DNA of 46,675 nucleotides, taken from an uncultured Bacilli bacterium. Lineage in GTDB: Bacteria > Bacillota_I > Bacilli_A > RFN20 > CAG-631. The notes below the pieces were generated by a model, which was given only the letters and a program-made list of their open reading frames with translations, was not told the DNA's origin and did no database searches. A program made the position numbers and the translations under genes. This document shows positions 1 to 8,173 of this stretch, in pieces. The DNA is taken from contig CAKPXF010000021.1 of NCBI GenBank assembly GCA_934201705.1, positions 1 to 46,675 of the forward strand, written 5' to 3'. Within the stretch, counting starts at the first letter, position 1. Each line of letters opens with the position of its first letter.

Positions 1-427
1 AGTATTTTTTAATGTAACTAGTAGATTTCGTGTACTTAATAGTAGGTTTAAAAGCATCATTTTTATTAGTATATTTTTAGTGATATTTTTATGATGAAAA
101 ACTGACTATAAAATTTTTTTTTTACAAATTACAGATAATAACCATATTACATGCTTTTTGTGGCATTACATTATTGGCGATTTTATCACAAAAATACTGA
201 AATTTTTGAAGCAAATCAACATTACTTTTTTGTGGTATTCTATTACTGCTATGAAAATATTTAACAATTCTAACTTTTACGAAGATACCTATTATAAACA
301 ATCTCAATTTAGCAAAATGCTTGAAGTTGCTAGGAGTTTTATATAACGCAATTAGATACATTAATAATTGTAAATAGGTAAGAGCTTTAAAGGGATATGT
401 TTCTATTCTTGATATATTTAAAAAATA
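1..427. other. AT-rich flank without a supported gene
   Basis: No convincing gene is visible. Short open frames exist on both strands, but they overlap each other, lack a good ribosome binding site and resemble no family I recognise. The stretch directly precedes a decayed IS91-type transposase, so it may be old insertion-sequence flank. Confidence 0.5.
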
Positions 428-1403
428 TTGGAGGATTTTAAAAAGAAAAATATTAACTTATTACAAAGAAAAGGCTTGATTAGTTCCATTGAACGTTTTA
501 TTAAATGCAAAGATTTTGCATATGGTTATTCTTTTTATGAATGTACTAATTGTAAAAACTATCATATAATTGGTTTTACTTGTAAGTCTCGTTTCTGTCC
601 AATATGTGGTAATAAATATAGAGATGAAAGAACAGTAAAAATATCAAATAAATTACTTGATGTTCCTCATAGACAATTTGTTTTTGCTATTCCTATTGAA
701 TTAAGAATACATTTTAGAGTTCATAGAGAAATGCTTTCATTTCTTTTTGAAGCTGTTAATGGAACTTTTAATTTTCTTCTTGAAAGAAGTGCTGCTCCAA
801 TAGCTTATAAAAATGAACAAAGGAAACCAGGCATTATCGCTTTTATTCATATTTTTGGTAGAGACTTGAAGTGGCATCCACACATTCATGCACTTGTTGC
901 TGAAATATTTTCTGACAAAGATGGTAATTTACGTAAACTATCTTATTTTCATTTTGATATGATTAGAATTACATTTAGAAATATTTTGGTTAATAAAATC
1001 AAAAGTTATTACAAAGTTAAATACCCTAAAGAAGCTAAAGAAATGACAACTTTATTAAACAAGTTAGTTAATGAACATAAAAAAGGCTTTTATGTTTATT
1101 GTCCACAATAAGCAACATTAAAAGATTAAAAAGCATTAACAAACTATATAGTTAGATACACTGCTCATCCTGCAATTAGTGAAAAAGAATTGTTTCTATT
1201 AATTACCAAACAAATAGAATCAAATGGTTTTATGATCCATATGAAGATGATGATATTGAAGATGAAGAAAAAAAATTGGTAGACAATACTAAATGGATAA
1301 ATAATTTGAAGAAATCATACGGATTCCTATTTTATGTTATTGTGGACATGAAATGGTTTATAACGAAGAACTTTCTTTTTATCCAGGGGGAGAAAAGGAC
1401 TGA
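428..1403 (+). pseudogene. decayed IS91-family (Y2, HUH) transposase
   Basis: Relic of an IS91-type rolling-circle transposase. The readable first part (428-1111, starting at TTG) has the N-terminal zinc-binding region, with CTNC followed by CKSRFCPICGNKY, and then HPHIHALV, which fits the HUH histidine motif. The frame then meets TAA at 1109 and 1127. Homology resumes in the same frame at about 1145-1180 (YIVRYTAHPAIS, the RYT-type motif of the family). It shifts frame near 1200-1213 and again near 1326, where a C-terminal CYCGHEM zinc-ribbon-like stretch runs to TGA at 1401-1403. At least two stops and two frameshifts make it inactive. I did not identify element ends. The family call rests on motif recognition and is strong; the exact subgroup is unknown. 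Confidence 0.85.
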
Positions 1404-1720
1404 GTAGATACAAGTTTAAAATCATTAAAAAAGCACTTGATGTAGAACAAAAACGTGCTAGAGCATTAGAATATAATGAATTTGATGCAACACAGGATGA
1501 AGAAATTGATGTTGAGGAATTCATTAAAAAAGAAATCTATGAAGATTACATACATTTTAAATGTTTGAAATGTGACTATGAAGAAATAGTTGAAGCAGAC
1601 ATTATTTTAGAGTGCTTTAATTCTCGTATGGAAGACTATCCTATTAGTTATTGCCCTAATTGTAACAAGCCAAAACTTGTTCCAATTGATGTTTATGAAC
1701 AAATAAAAGCAAAAAAGTAA
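1397..1720 (+). pseudogene. 5'-truncated zinc-ribbon protein fragment
   Basis: An open frame of about 108 codons with no ATG near its beginning. It overlaps the end of the transposase relic and stops at TAA 1718-1720. The predicted peptide is acidic and helical at first, followed by two cysteine pairs about 30 residues apart (CLKC and CPNC), a typical small zinc ribbon. The frame is open upstream only to about 1364. It looks like the tail of a gene whose 5' end was lost when the IS91-like element inserted or decayed, or an accessory frame of that element. I cannot assign a function. Confidence 0.5.
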
Positions 1721-1794
1721 CAAAAATTGCCAGTTGATAATGAATCAGGTAGCTTTTTTTCCTCCTCTGTAAAATAGGATTTCCTAATAAATAA

Positions 1795-1836
1795 AAAACT
1801 GATACTAGAAGTATTTGTACCTTTAATATCAGTTTT
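1795..1836 (-). terminator. bidirectional intrinsic terminator after the epimerase gene
   Basis: A 10-bp perfect inverted repeat (AAAACTGATA at 1795-1804 and TATCAGTTTT at 1827-1836) with a 22-nt loop. T-rich tracts follow on both strands. It lies just past the stop of the minus-strand epimerase gene and could also stop readthrough from the IS relic. Confidence 0.75.
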
Positions 1837-1841
1837 GTTTT

Positions 1842-3023
1842 TTATTTACTTAAAATTTCTTTTAATTGAAGAATATTTTCCATTTCGCAACGTGGAATAT
1901 GGAAAGGACCTTTAAAGATATTTCCTTTTAAAGTTGTTGATACTGTACCATCTCTATGAAGATAGCCATACCATTCGCCATACTTGTTATCCTTAAAGTG
2001 TGAGAATGTATAATCATGAACTAATTGATATTTATCTAAGTATTTTTGATTATTAGTATGCTTATAAGCCATTAAGAAAGCAATAAGCATTTCATTATGA
2101 GGCCACCATAATTTCATATCCCACTCAAGAGCTTGAACTGGCTTTCCTTCAACGTCAACGAAATAACGTAAGCCACCAACATCATAATCCCATCCTAATT
2201 CAAATGACCATTCTAGAATATTTAAAGCCATTTCTAGTAACTTTTGATCATTATTTCTATATGATGCTTCATTCATTAAAAACCAACTAGCTTCAATTGA
2301 ATGGCCCGGATTTACAAGCCTTCCTCTTGAGCCTTCACATCTTGTACCATCAGGATTTACATTTTCAAAAACAGCTTTGCATTCTGGGTGATAATGTAAT
2401 TTAATTTCTTCTATGCTATCATCAATAATTTTATTATAGTAATCTTCTTTTTCTTTATCTACATCTCTTAAAATTTGACAAGTTACTAATAAAATCATTG
2501 GACTTGCTAAAGCAATACAATTTACAACCTCTGGATTAAACTTAGGTTCTGTTTTAATAACACCAGTTTTAACCTTTAGCATTGTATCAAAGGTATTTCT
2601 AGCAGTATTTAAGTATTTAACATCCTTAGTAGCTCTATAAAGTTCAATTGATCCTACTACTGTAAATGATTCTGAGAACCAATATCTTCTTTTTTGAATA
2701 CCTACTCCTTTTTCTGTTACAGTAAAAAACATTCTGCCATCAGTGTCGAAGCAATGCTTTGTTACAAAATCATAAGCATCCATAGAAGCTTTTAAATAGC
2801 GAGGATCCTTTTTTATAAAATTATAAGCTTTGGCAAATACCCACATGCCTCTTCCTTGAGCCCAAACAGCCTTATCTGTATCATATACTGTACCATCTCT
2901 TTCAAGGCAAGTATAGAATCCACCATTATTTTTATCATATCCATATGAATACCAAAAATTTAATGTTTGATCTAATTCTAATTCATAGAAGTTTAATAAA
3001 TCTTCAAAATATTTTTTTTCCAT
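1842..3023 (-). CDS. N-acylglucosamine 2-epimerase (AGE) family protein
   Basis: An (alpha/alpha)6-barrel sugar epimerase of the AGE/renin-binding-protein family, 393 residues, near the usual family size of about 390-420. Visible family signatures are NPGHSIEASW with H241, KLWWPHNE with H309, and KGPFHIPR with H375. H241 and H375 match the two catalytic histidines of mammalian AGE (about 248 and 382). Members interconvert N-acetylglucosamine and N-acetylmannosamine or, in the cellobiose/mannose 2-epimerase branch, glucose- and mannose-type sugars. The substrate here cannot be decided from sequence. There is no signal peptide, so it should be cytoplasmic. The start is supported by an AAAGGA-type ribosome binding site. 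It is monocistronic between the dnaN terminator and its own terminator, and may serve hexosamine or mannose salvage for the glycan clusters. Confidence 0.88.
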   Translation of the reverse strand: MEKKYFEDLLNFYELELDQTLNFWYSYGYDKNNGGFYTCLERDGTVYDTDKAVWAQGRGMWVFAKAYNFIKKDPRYLKASMDAYDFVTKHCFDTDGRMFFTVTEKGVGIQKRRYWFSESFTVVGSIELYRATKDVKYLNTARNTFDTMLKVKTGVIKTEPKFNPEVVNCIALASPMILLVTCQILRDVDKEKEDYYNKIIDDSIEEIKLHYHPECKAVFENVNPDGTRCEGSRGRLVNPGHSIEASWFLMNEASYRNNDQKLLEMALNILEWSFELGWDYDVGGLRYFVDVEGKPVQALEWDMKLWWPHNEMLIAFLMAYKHTNNQKYLDKYQLVHDYTFSHFKDNKYGEWYGYLHRDGTVSTTLKGNIFKGPFHIPRCEMENILQLKEILSK

Positions 3024-3078
3024 TTATTATAACCTTTTCCTTTCACAAATATTCTATACCTGATTTACTAAATAAACA

Positions 3079-3109
3079 AGAAAAAAAGTAAGACTTTTTT
3101 GTCTTACTT
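3079..3109 (-). terminator. dnaN terminator
   Basis: A 9-bp perfect stem (AAGTAAGAC / GTCTTACTT) with a 6-nt loop begins one base after the dnaN stop. On the minus strand it is followed by a run of T. This is a classic intrinsic terminator ending the dnaA-dnaN transcript. Confidence 0.85.
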
Positions 3110-3110
3110 A

Positions 3111-4238
3111 TTAATTATATGTTCTAACTGGTAAAATCAATTGAGTTAAGTTAGGATTTGTCTTAGTTTTCAAAATAATTGGCTTCATATCGCCTGTAAA
3201 GTGAAGAGAAATTTCATCACTTGCTAAAGCTCTAATTGCATCAAGTAAATACTTAGCACTAAATGAAATTGTTAAAGGATCGCCTTCATATGAATATTCA
3301 TTTAATTTTTCAACGACGAAACCAACCTCCATCGATTTAGATGATACATATACATCTTCTTGACTCATATTTAATTTAACTACATTGTTCTTCTCTGTTA
3401 ATAAAATAGAAGCTCTATCTACTGCTCCAACTAATTCCTTTGTTGAAATATTTAAAATTTGAGTAAAGTCTTCTGGAATTAATCTTGAAGTATCAGGGTA
3501 AGTACCTGTGATGATTCTTGTGTTTATCATACAATCACCCAAATCAAATGACACTTTCTTATCACTTATTGATATATTTACATTTTGCCCTAATTCAACA
3601 ATTTTATTTACATTGTCTAATGCATTACGCGGGATAGTTACATTAAATTTTAAATTGCTATTTAAATAAATTATTTTTTTTGTTAATCTATATGTATCAG
3701 TTGAAACAACCTCTAATGTGTTATTATCACATTTAAAGTTTAAACCAGTTAATACAGGACGTGATTCTTTATCTGATGTGGCAAATAATGTTTGATCAAA
3801 TAGATTCTTTAATTCAAGAGCTTCCATTGTAAATGATTGAGCATTGTTTAAATCATTAAAAGCAATAGTTGGATAATCAATTGCGGGGATGCAATTAACT
3901 GTAAAAATAGATTTATCTGATTTGATTTTGGCTAAATTATCAATTACAGATATTTCTACCATATCGGATTCAACTTTTCTTATAATTTCACAAATTATTT
4001 TTTCATTTATAACAATTGAACCAATTTCTTCAATTTCAATAATAGTGTTTTCATTCTTTTCTTTATTGATAACACATCTAATAGATATATCACTATCGCT
4101 ACCTATTAGTTCTAATTCATCTTCTGATAAGGAAAACTTAATACCAGTTAATGCTAGTAAAGGAGTTTTACTATTTACAGCTTTAGATACTTTATTTAAT
4201 CCGTTTAATAATTCTTGTCTATTGATTTTAAATTTCAT
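3111..4238 (-). CDS. dnaN: DNA polymerase III sliding clamp beta subunit
   Basis: The replication processivity clamp: a homodimeric ring around DNA that tethers polymerase III and other DNA-acting proteins. Length is 375 residues, the normal bacterial size, spanning three clamp subdomains. Recognisable stretches are the N-terminal MKFKINRQELLNGLNKVSKAV, the mid-protein RPVLTGLNF and TDTYRL motifs, and the C-terminal LPVRTYN, which matches the canonical end of DnaN. AAAGGAG lies upstream of the ATG. It is downstream of dnaA on the same strand after a 170-bp gap, the conserved dnaA-dnaN order, and is closed by a strong terminator. Gene identity is secure. Confidence 0.97.
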   Translation of the reverse strand: MKFKINRQELLNGLNKVSKAVNSKTPLLALTGIKFSLSEDELELIGSDSDISIRCVINKEKNENTIIEIEEIGSIVINEKIICEIIRKVESDMVEISVIDNLAKIKSDKSIFTVNCIPAIDYPTIAFNDLNNAQSFTMEALELKNLFDQTLFATSDKESRPVLTGLNFKCDNNTLEVVSTDTYRLTKKIIYLNSNLKFNVTIPRNALDNVNKIVELGQNVNISISDKKVSFDLGDCMINTRIITGTYPDTSRLIPEDFTQILNISTKELVGAVDRASILLTEKNNVVKLNMSQEDVYVSSKSMEVGFVVEKLNEYSYEGDPLTISFSAKYLLDAIRALASDEISLHFTGDMKPIILKTKTNPNLTQLILPVRTYN

Positions 4239-4408
4239 ATTTTTCTCCTTTTATTTTTATTTAATATATTTTTTTTCTTTATTTAATAACAATAATAATA
4301 AAGAATGTGAATTTGTTGATAAGTCGTATTTTTTCAACCTACATATATATTATAACATATATATGTAAATTTTTAAATAGTTCTTTAAAAAAAGTGGAAA
4401 CATTGTGA
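4239..4408 (-). promoter_or_regulatory. dnaA-dnaN intergenic region with one near-consensus DnaA box
   Basis: A 170-bp AT-rich gap. One DnaA-box-like 9-mer is visible on the minus strand, TTATCAACA (4314-4322), one mismatch from TTATCCACA. In several Bacillota this gap forms part of a bipartite origin. One box is too little to claim that here. The gap also has to contain any dnaN-proximal promoter and its ribosome binding site. Confidence 0.4.
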
Positions 4409-5758
4409 TTAATTTGTTAATTGCTCTTTAATAATGTTGATAACTGATTTATATGCTTGATCCTCATTCATGGCTTTTTCTATTTTCACACAAGCGTTCA
4501 TTATTGTGGTATGGTCTCTATTTCCAAATTCTAATCCGATTTCTTCAAATGTCATATTTAACATACTTCTGCATAAATAAATCGCAATAAATCTTGGTGT
4601 AGTTAATGATGATACTCTTGATGGACTGATTAATTGATCTTCACTTATACTATAATAATCACAAACGGCTCTTTTTATACTGCTTGCAGTTATAACAACA
4701 TTGCTTTTCTTTGGAGGAGTTATATTTTTTAATGCCTCAATGGCTAGATTTTTATTTATATAGTCAGTTTTATTAATTGTAGTGACATAAAAAAACAAAC
4801 GATTTAAAGCACCTTCTAACTGCCTTACATCAGTGGAATAATTTTCAGCAATAAAACTTAAAACCTCATCATCAATTTTCTTAAAGCTTGTATTTTTGGC
4901 TTCAATTTTTTTCTTTAAGATTTCTTTTGCAGTTTCATATTCTGGAGCATTCATTCCAACAGTCAAACCAGATGAAAATCTTGAAACAAGCCTTGATTCA
5001 AGCCCTTTTAAATCGTTAGGATTTCTATCACTAGTTAAAACAATTTGCTTTTTTTCATTAAATAAGCAATTAAATATTTGGAAGAACACCTCTCCAGTTT
5101 TATCTTTTCCAGCCAAGAATTGAACGTCATCAAGAAGTAATATATCAATACTTTTGAATTTCATTTTCATTGAATCGACATCTTTATTTTGATTTGATCT
5201 CATAAATTCGTCAATAAAATCATTGGCTGTAGTATAGTAAATATGCAATTGCTTATTTTCATATTCCTTACAATAATTCCCAATAGCATGAAGTAGATGG
5301 GTTTTACCAATGCCAGCTCTACCATAAATAAATAATGGATTATAAAATTGACCAGGATTCATAGCTACTGCTAATGAGGCTTGATAGCATTCACAATTAC
5401 AAGGGCCAACAACAAAGTTATCAAAGGTATAATTATCATTTAATGATGAATCAAGTTTAATAGTGGCTTTATTAATAGTAGATGTACTTATTTCATTTTT
5501 TTCTTTTACTTCAAATGTTAAATTAGAATTGGTTAGCTTATTTAAGCAATCATCAATTTTAGCTTTAAATCTTTGCGATGTTATAATTTCCTTAACAAAC
5601 CTTGTTGGAGCTTCAAGTATTAATGTGTTATTAACTATTTCTTTTGGAATAAGAGGAAGAAAAAATGTGTTATAAGCATTAACATCATTTTCTTCTTTCA
5701 TACTTAATAAAACTTTATCCCAAAGTTCTGCTATAGGTTTATTTGTTTTGTTATTCAT
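4409..5758 (-). CDS. dnaA: chromosomal replication initiator DnaA
   Basis: AAA+ ATPase that binds DnaA boxes and opens oriC. Length is 449 residues, the standard Bacillota size. Domain order: N-terminal DnaB/DnaD-interacting domain (about 1-80), linker (about 85-110), AAA+ domain (about 112-320) with Walker A GRAGIGKT (146-153) and Walker B LLLDD (about 207-211), then the C-terminal DNA-binding domain with the signature GNRDHTTIMNA. The segment before the AAA+ core reads VVGPCNCECYQASL, with cysteines at about 120, 122 and 124 where many DnaAs have SNRFAHAA-type sequence. This cysteine trio is unusual. The start is supported by an AGAAGG ribosome binding site. It is divergent from rpmH across the probable origin. 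Confidence 0.98.
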   Translation of the reverse strand: MNNKTNKPIAELWDKVLLSMKEENDVNAYNTFFLPLIPKEIVNNTLILEAPTRFVKEIITSQRFKAKIDDCLNKLTNSNLTFEVKEKNEISTSTINKATIKLDSSLNDNYTFDNFVVGPCNCECYQASLAVAMNPGQFYNPLFIYGRAGIGKTHLLHAIGNYCKEYENKQLHIYYTTANDFIDEFMRSNQNKDVDSMKMKFKSIDILLLDDVQFLAGKDKTGEVFFQIFNCLFNEKKQIVLTSDRNPNDLKGLESRLVSRFSSGLTVGMNAPEYETAKEILKKKIEAKNTSFKKIDDEVLSFIAENYSTDVRQLEGALNRLFFYVTTINKTDYINKNLAIEALKNITPPKKSNVVITASSIKRAVCDYYSISEDQLISPSRVSSLTTPRFIAIYLCRSMLNMTFEEIGLEFGNRDHTTIMNACVKIEKAMNEDQAYKSVINIIKEQLTN

Positions 5759-6045
5759 AAATCATTACCTTCTTTTTCTTTGTTGCACTTGTATTGTAAC
5801 TTTATTTGTAGATAAATAGCAAGATTAAAATAAAATTTTGAAGAAAGTATTTTTTTTGTAACAATTAAAAGCATACTTTAAATTATTATTTTTTTCAAAT
5901 TGTTATAAAAATCATAATGAATAAGTACTCCGATTGATAAAAAAAACAACAAATTAAGTAGTGCTTTATTAAATTAATTAATTAATTAACAAAGTTGATT
6001 AGTTTTAACATTACGTTTATAAGTTAATATATAAATATATTATAA
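5759..6045. other. probable oriC / dnaA-rpmH intergenic region
   Basis: A gene-free, extremely AT-rich stretch between divergent dnaA and rpmH, the canonical position of the Gram-positive origin. It contains tandem TTAA/ATTAA steps near 5970-5990 and long A or T runs that could be an unwinding element. I see only one near-consensus DnaA box (TTATCTACA on the minus strand, 5807-5815). Other candidates have two or more mismatches. Assignment as origin rests mainly on gene order. A GC-skew switch here would support it. Confidence 0.6.
5793..5822 (-). promoter_or_regulatory. putative dnaA promoter containing a DnaA box
   Basis: On the minus strand, TTGCTA (5817-5822) and TACAAT (5793-5798) are separated by 18 bp, about 35 bp upstream of the dnaA start. 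The DnaA-like box TTATCTACA (5807-5815) lies inside the spacer. This arrangement would let DnaA repress its own promoter, a known type of control. The promoter itself is a sequence-based guess. Confidence 0.45.
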
Positions 6046-6074
6046 TTGACTTAATATAAAAAAAGAGATATAAT
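6046..6074 (+). promoter_or_regulatory. strong sigma-A promoter for rpmH
   Basis: TTGACT (6046-6051), a 17-bp spacer and TATAAT (6069-6074) lie 36 bp upstream of the rpmH ATG. The -35 is one mismatch from consensus, and the -10 and spacer are consensus. This is the best-looking promoter in the window, as expected for a ribosomal protein gene. Confidence 0.8.
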
Positions 6075-6110
6075 TATTTCGCGTAATGTTTAAACGGAGG
6101 TTATAGAAAA

Positions 6111-6245
6111 ATGAAAAGAACATATCAACCAAGTAAGAGAAAGCATAAAAATGTCAATGGATTCCGTGCTCGTATGGCAACACCTAATGGCAGAAAGGTT
6201 CTTGCGAGAAGAAGAAGCAAGGGCAGAAAAGTTTTATCAGCTTAG
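6111..6245 (+). CDS. rpmH: 50S ribosomal protein bL34
   Basis: A short basic protein of the large ribosomal subunit, 44 residues, the usual bL34 length. It begins MKRTYQPSKRKHKN and contains GFRARMATPNGRKVLARRR, the diagnostic bL34 sequence, then ends GRKVLSA. GGAGG lies at 6096-6100, ten bases before the ATG, downstream of a near-consensus promoter. It is the first gene of the conserved rpmH-rnpA-yidC-jag block running away from dnaA. Confidence 0.98.
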   Translation: MKRTYQPSKRKHKNVNGFRARMATPNGRKVLARRRSKGRKVLSA

Positions 6246-6253
6246 TATTGGTT

Positions 6254-6285
6254 AGCCACTAGACTATATGTTTGGTGGCTTTTTT
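6254..6285 (+). terminator. intrinsic terminator between rpmH and rnpA
   Basis: AGCCACTAGAC (6254-6264) pairs with GTTTGGTGGCT (6270-6280) as an 11-bp stem with two wobble pairs and a 5-nt loop, followed directly by a T run (6281-6285). It should reduce readthrough from the strong rpmH promoter into rnpA, an attenuation that keeps RnpA below bL34 levels. Confidence 0.8.
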
Positions 6286-6298
6286 CAATGTAAAGATT

Positions 6299-6652
6299 AT
6301 GAAAAAAAAATATAGCTTAAAGCGTAATGAAGAAATTGCAAAAATTGTAAATAAAAGAATTTGTTATAGAAATGATGCGTTTTGTGTTTATTATAAAGGC
6401 AATAATCAATTAAATTATAGTAGAGTTTGTATATCAGTTAGTAAAAAGACTGGCGATGCTGTTATAAGAAATAAAATAAAAAGACAAATTAGAGAAATGG
6501 TAAGTGAAATTTTTGATTTTACTTTATCAGTTGATTATGTGATAGTTGTAAGATTTAATTATCAATCTAATAATTTCAAAGAAAATTTTGATAAATTGGA
6601 AAAAATATATTTGAAAATAAATCCAAATAAAAACGAGGAGAGAAATAAATGA
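6299..6652 (+). CDS. rnpA: ribonuclease P protein component
   Basis: Protein subunit of RNase P, which binds the catalytic RNA and helps mature tRNA 5' ends. It is 117 residues from the ATG at 6299, normal for the family. It contains the family signature RNKIKRQIREM (the RNR motif) and begins MKKKYSLKRNEEIAKI, a typical RnpA start. An in-frame TTG at 6272 would extend it by nine residues, but that extension lies inside the terminator hairpin and is rejected. No Shine-Dalgarno sequence is obvious before 6299, which with the upstream terminator suggests low expression. The stop TGA overlaps the ATG of yidC, implying coupled translation. Confidence 0.95.
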   Translation: MKKKYSLKRNEEIAKIVNKRICYRNDAFCVYYKGNNQLNYSRVCISVSKKTGDAVIRNKIKRQIREMVSEIFDFTLSVDYVIVVRFNYQSNNFKENFDKLEKIYLKINPNKNEERNK

Positions 6653-8163
6653 AGAAAAAAGGCTTTTTAAGACAAATAATATTATTTGTAGGAATATTAT
6701 TATTTACATCTATAGTTACATCTTGTAGCGGTGGTTGTAAAAACAATTATTTAAATGGTGATACATGTGGTAAAGCTGAAGTAAATGGAACAAATCCATT
6801 TTCTAAAATGAGAGAATATTATTGTGAGGAATTCATTCATGAATACTATTCAAAAAAAATAACTGAAGAAAATAATGATGTTTTTAACAAGTATAACAGT
6901 TATATAACACATGAAGATGAAACATCAAAAGAAACTATAGAAGGGGTATTTGATTATAAATACGCATTAGCTGAAAACAATTTAGTTTTAGTAAAAAACA
7001 CTGAAGAGACAGCTAAGGAATATTTACAAGCTCATTTTATGTTTACTTACTATACTGAAGCTAATAAAGCAATAGTTAATGCTTACATTGATGCAAATAT
7101 TAAAGAACCATCAGTTTATAAAGAATTAGTAAATATATGTGCTAATGGCTTAAATTCAGAAACATTTAAAACATATGGCTATTTTAATAAAATAAATGAT
7201 ACTAATCGAGATGAAGATACTAAGGATTCAACCGCATCAGATGATAAGGTTAATATTACATCTGTCAGAAATAGATTAAGCAGCCATTCAAAAGCATGCT
7301 ATGTATTTAGTGAAAATTTTGTTGATCCACAAACAGGAGTTAGTATTCCAAAATCTACATGGGGTAGTGCTTGGAAGGACAATGGTATATTACATGGTTT
7401 ATTAATATTTCCAATGTCTTGGCTAATTAATGTATTTGTTACATTATTTGGTGGGACTGGTTGGGCACAAGTATTTGCAATTGTTGTTGTAACTTGCTTA
7501 TTAAAGCTATTAATTTTACTATTAACATTTAAATCACAATCAAGCACTCAAAAGATGCAAGATATTCAACCTGAAATCTTAAAGATTCAAGCAAAATATG
7601 GACAAAATCCTTCTTCTGCTGACAAGCAAAAGATGTCAATGGAATTAATGAGCGTTTATCAAAAATATGGTGTTAAGCCATTTGCACCATTCTTATCATT
7701 ATTAGTTACATTCCCAGTATTTATCGCTATGTATCGTGCAGTTATGAATCTAGGGGTGTTAAGAACTGGTAATATAGGTGGTGTAGTATTAGGTAACGGA
7801 TTAAGTACGTATATTATTGGTGGAAACTTTAAGGTTGTTGCTTTAATTATATTTATTATAATGGCTGCTTCACAAATTTTGTCTATGAAGTTACCACAAA
7901 TGTTAAACAAAAAACGTATGAGTGAAGAGGCTAAAAAGCAACAAAAGCAAACAAATATGATGACAAATGTATTTATGATTATGATTCTTGTAATGGGCTT
8001 TACTATGCCAGTTGTTATGTCTATTTATTGGATAGCATCAGCTGCAGTTGGTATGTTACAATCATATTTGATGCATAAATTAAATAATGGAAATAAAAGT
8101 GGTAAATATAAAGTAAAAAAAGAAGAAACTAAATATACAATACCACAAGGATATAAAAACTAG
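6649..8163 (+). CDS. yidC: YidC/Oxa1 membrane protein insertase, long lipoprotein form
   Basis: Inserts and folds membrane proteins with or without SecYEG. An N-terminal signal with lipobox (IVTSC, C26) marks it as a lipoprotein, as in Gram-positive YidC. The conserved Oxa1 domain covers about 250-475, with several transmembrane segments and the cytoplasmic stretch QKMQDIQPEILKIQAKYG. Unusual: residues about 27-245 form a long hydrophilic, cysteine-bearing extracytoplasmic region, making the protein 504 residues where typical Bacillota forms have about 260-330. The conserved groove arginine of the first core helix appears as lysine (K286 in LLKLLILL). It overlaps rnpA by 4 bp and precedes jag by 10 bp. 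Identity is secure; the function of the extension is unknown. Confidence 0.95.
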   Translation: MKKKGFLRQIILFVGILLFTSIVTSCSGGCKNNYLNGDTCGKAEVNGTNPFSKMREYYCEEFIHEYYSKKITEENNDVFNKYNSYITHEDETSKETIEGVFDYKYALAENNLVLVKNTEETAKEYLQAHFMFTYYTEANKAIVNAYIDANIKEPSVYKELVNICANGLNSETFKTYGYFNKINDTNRDEDTKDSTASDDKVNITSVRNRLSSHSKACYVFSENFVDPQTGVSIPKSTWGSAWKDNGILHGLLIFPMSWLINVFVTLFGGTGWAQVFAIVVVTCLLKLLILLLTFKSQSSTQKMQDIQPEILKIQAKYGQNPSSADKQKMSMELMSVYQKYGVKPFAPFLSLLVTFPVFIAMYRAVMNLGVLRTGNIGGVVLGNGLSTYIIGGNFKVVALIIFIIMAASQILSMKLPQMLNKKRMSEEAKKQQKQTNMMTNVFMIMILVMGFTMPVVMSIYWIASAAVGMLQSYLMHKLNNGNKSGKYKVKKEETKYTIPQGYKN

Positions 8164-8173
8164 GAGGCAAAGT

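Noticed and set aside
122..361. Overlapping frames on both strands at the left edge
   Set aside because: No ribosome binding site, no recognisable family and mutual overlap; likely chance frames in AT-rich DNA.
3889..4368. 159-codon plus-strand open frame over the dnaN 5' end
   Set aside because: Antisense shadow of dnaN with low-complexity Ile/Ser/Phe sequence and no ribosome binding site.
6272..6298. Upstream TTG start for rnpA adding nine residues
   Set aside because: The extension lies in the rpmH terminator hairpin and T run, and RnpA proteins normally begin at the later Met-Lys-Lys.
6650..6652. Mycoplasma-type code (TGA as Trp)
   Set aside because: TGA ends rnpA, the 8834-10099 gene and the 22563-23753 gene at sensible points, and Trp is coded by TGG throughout.
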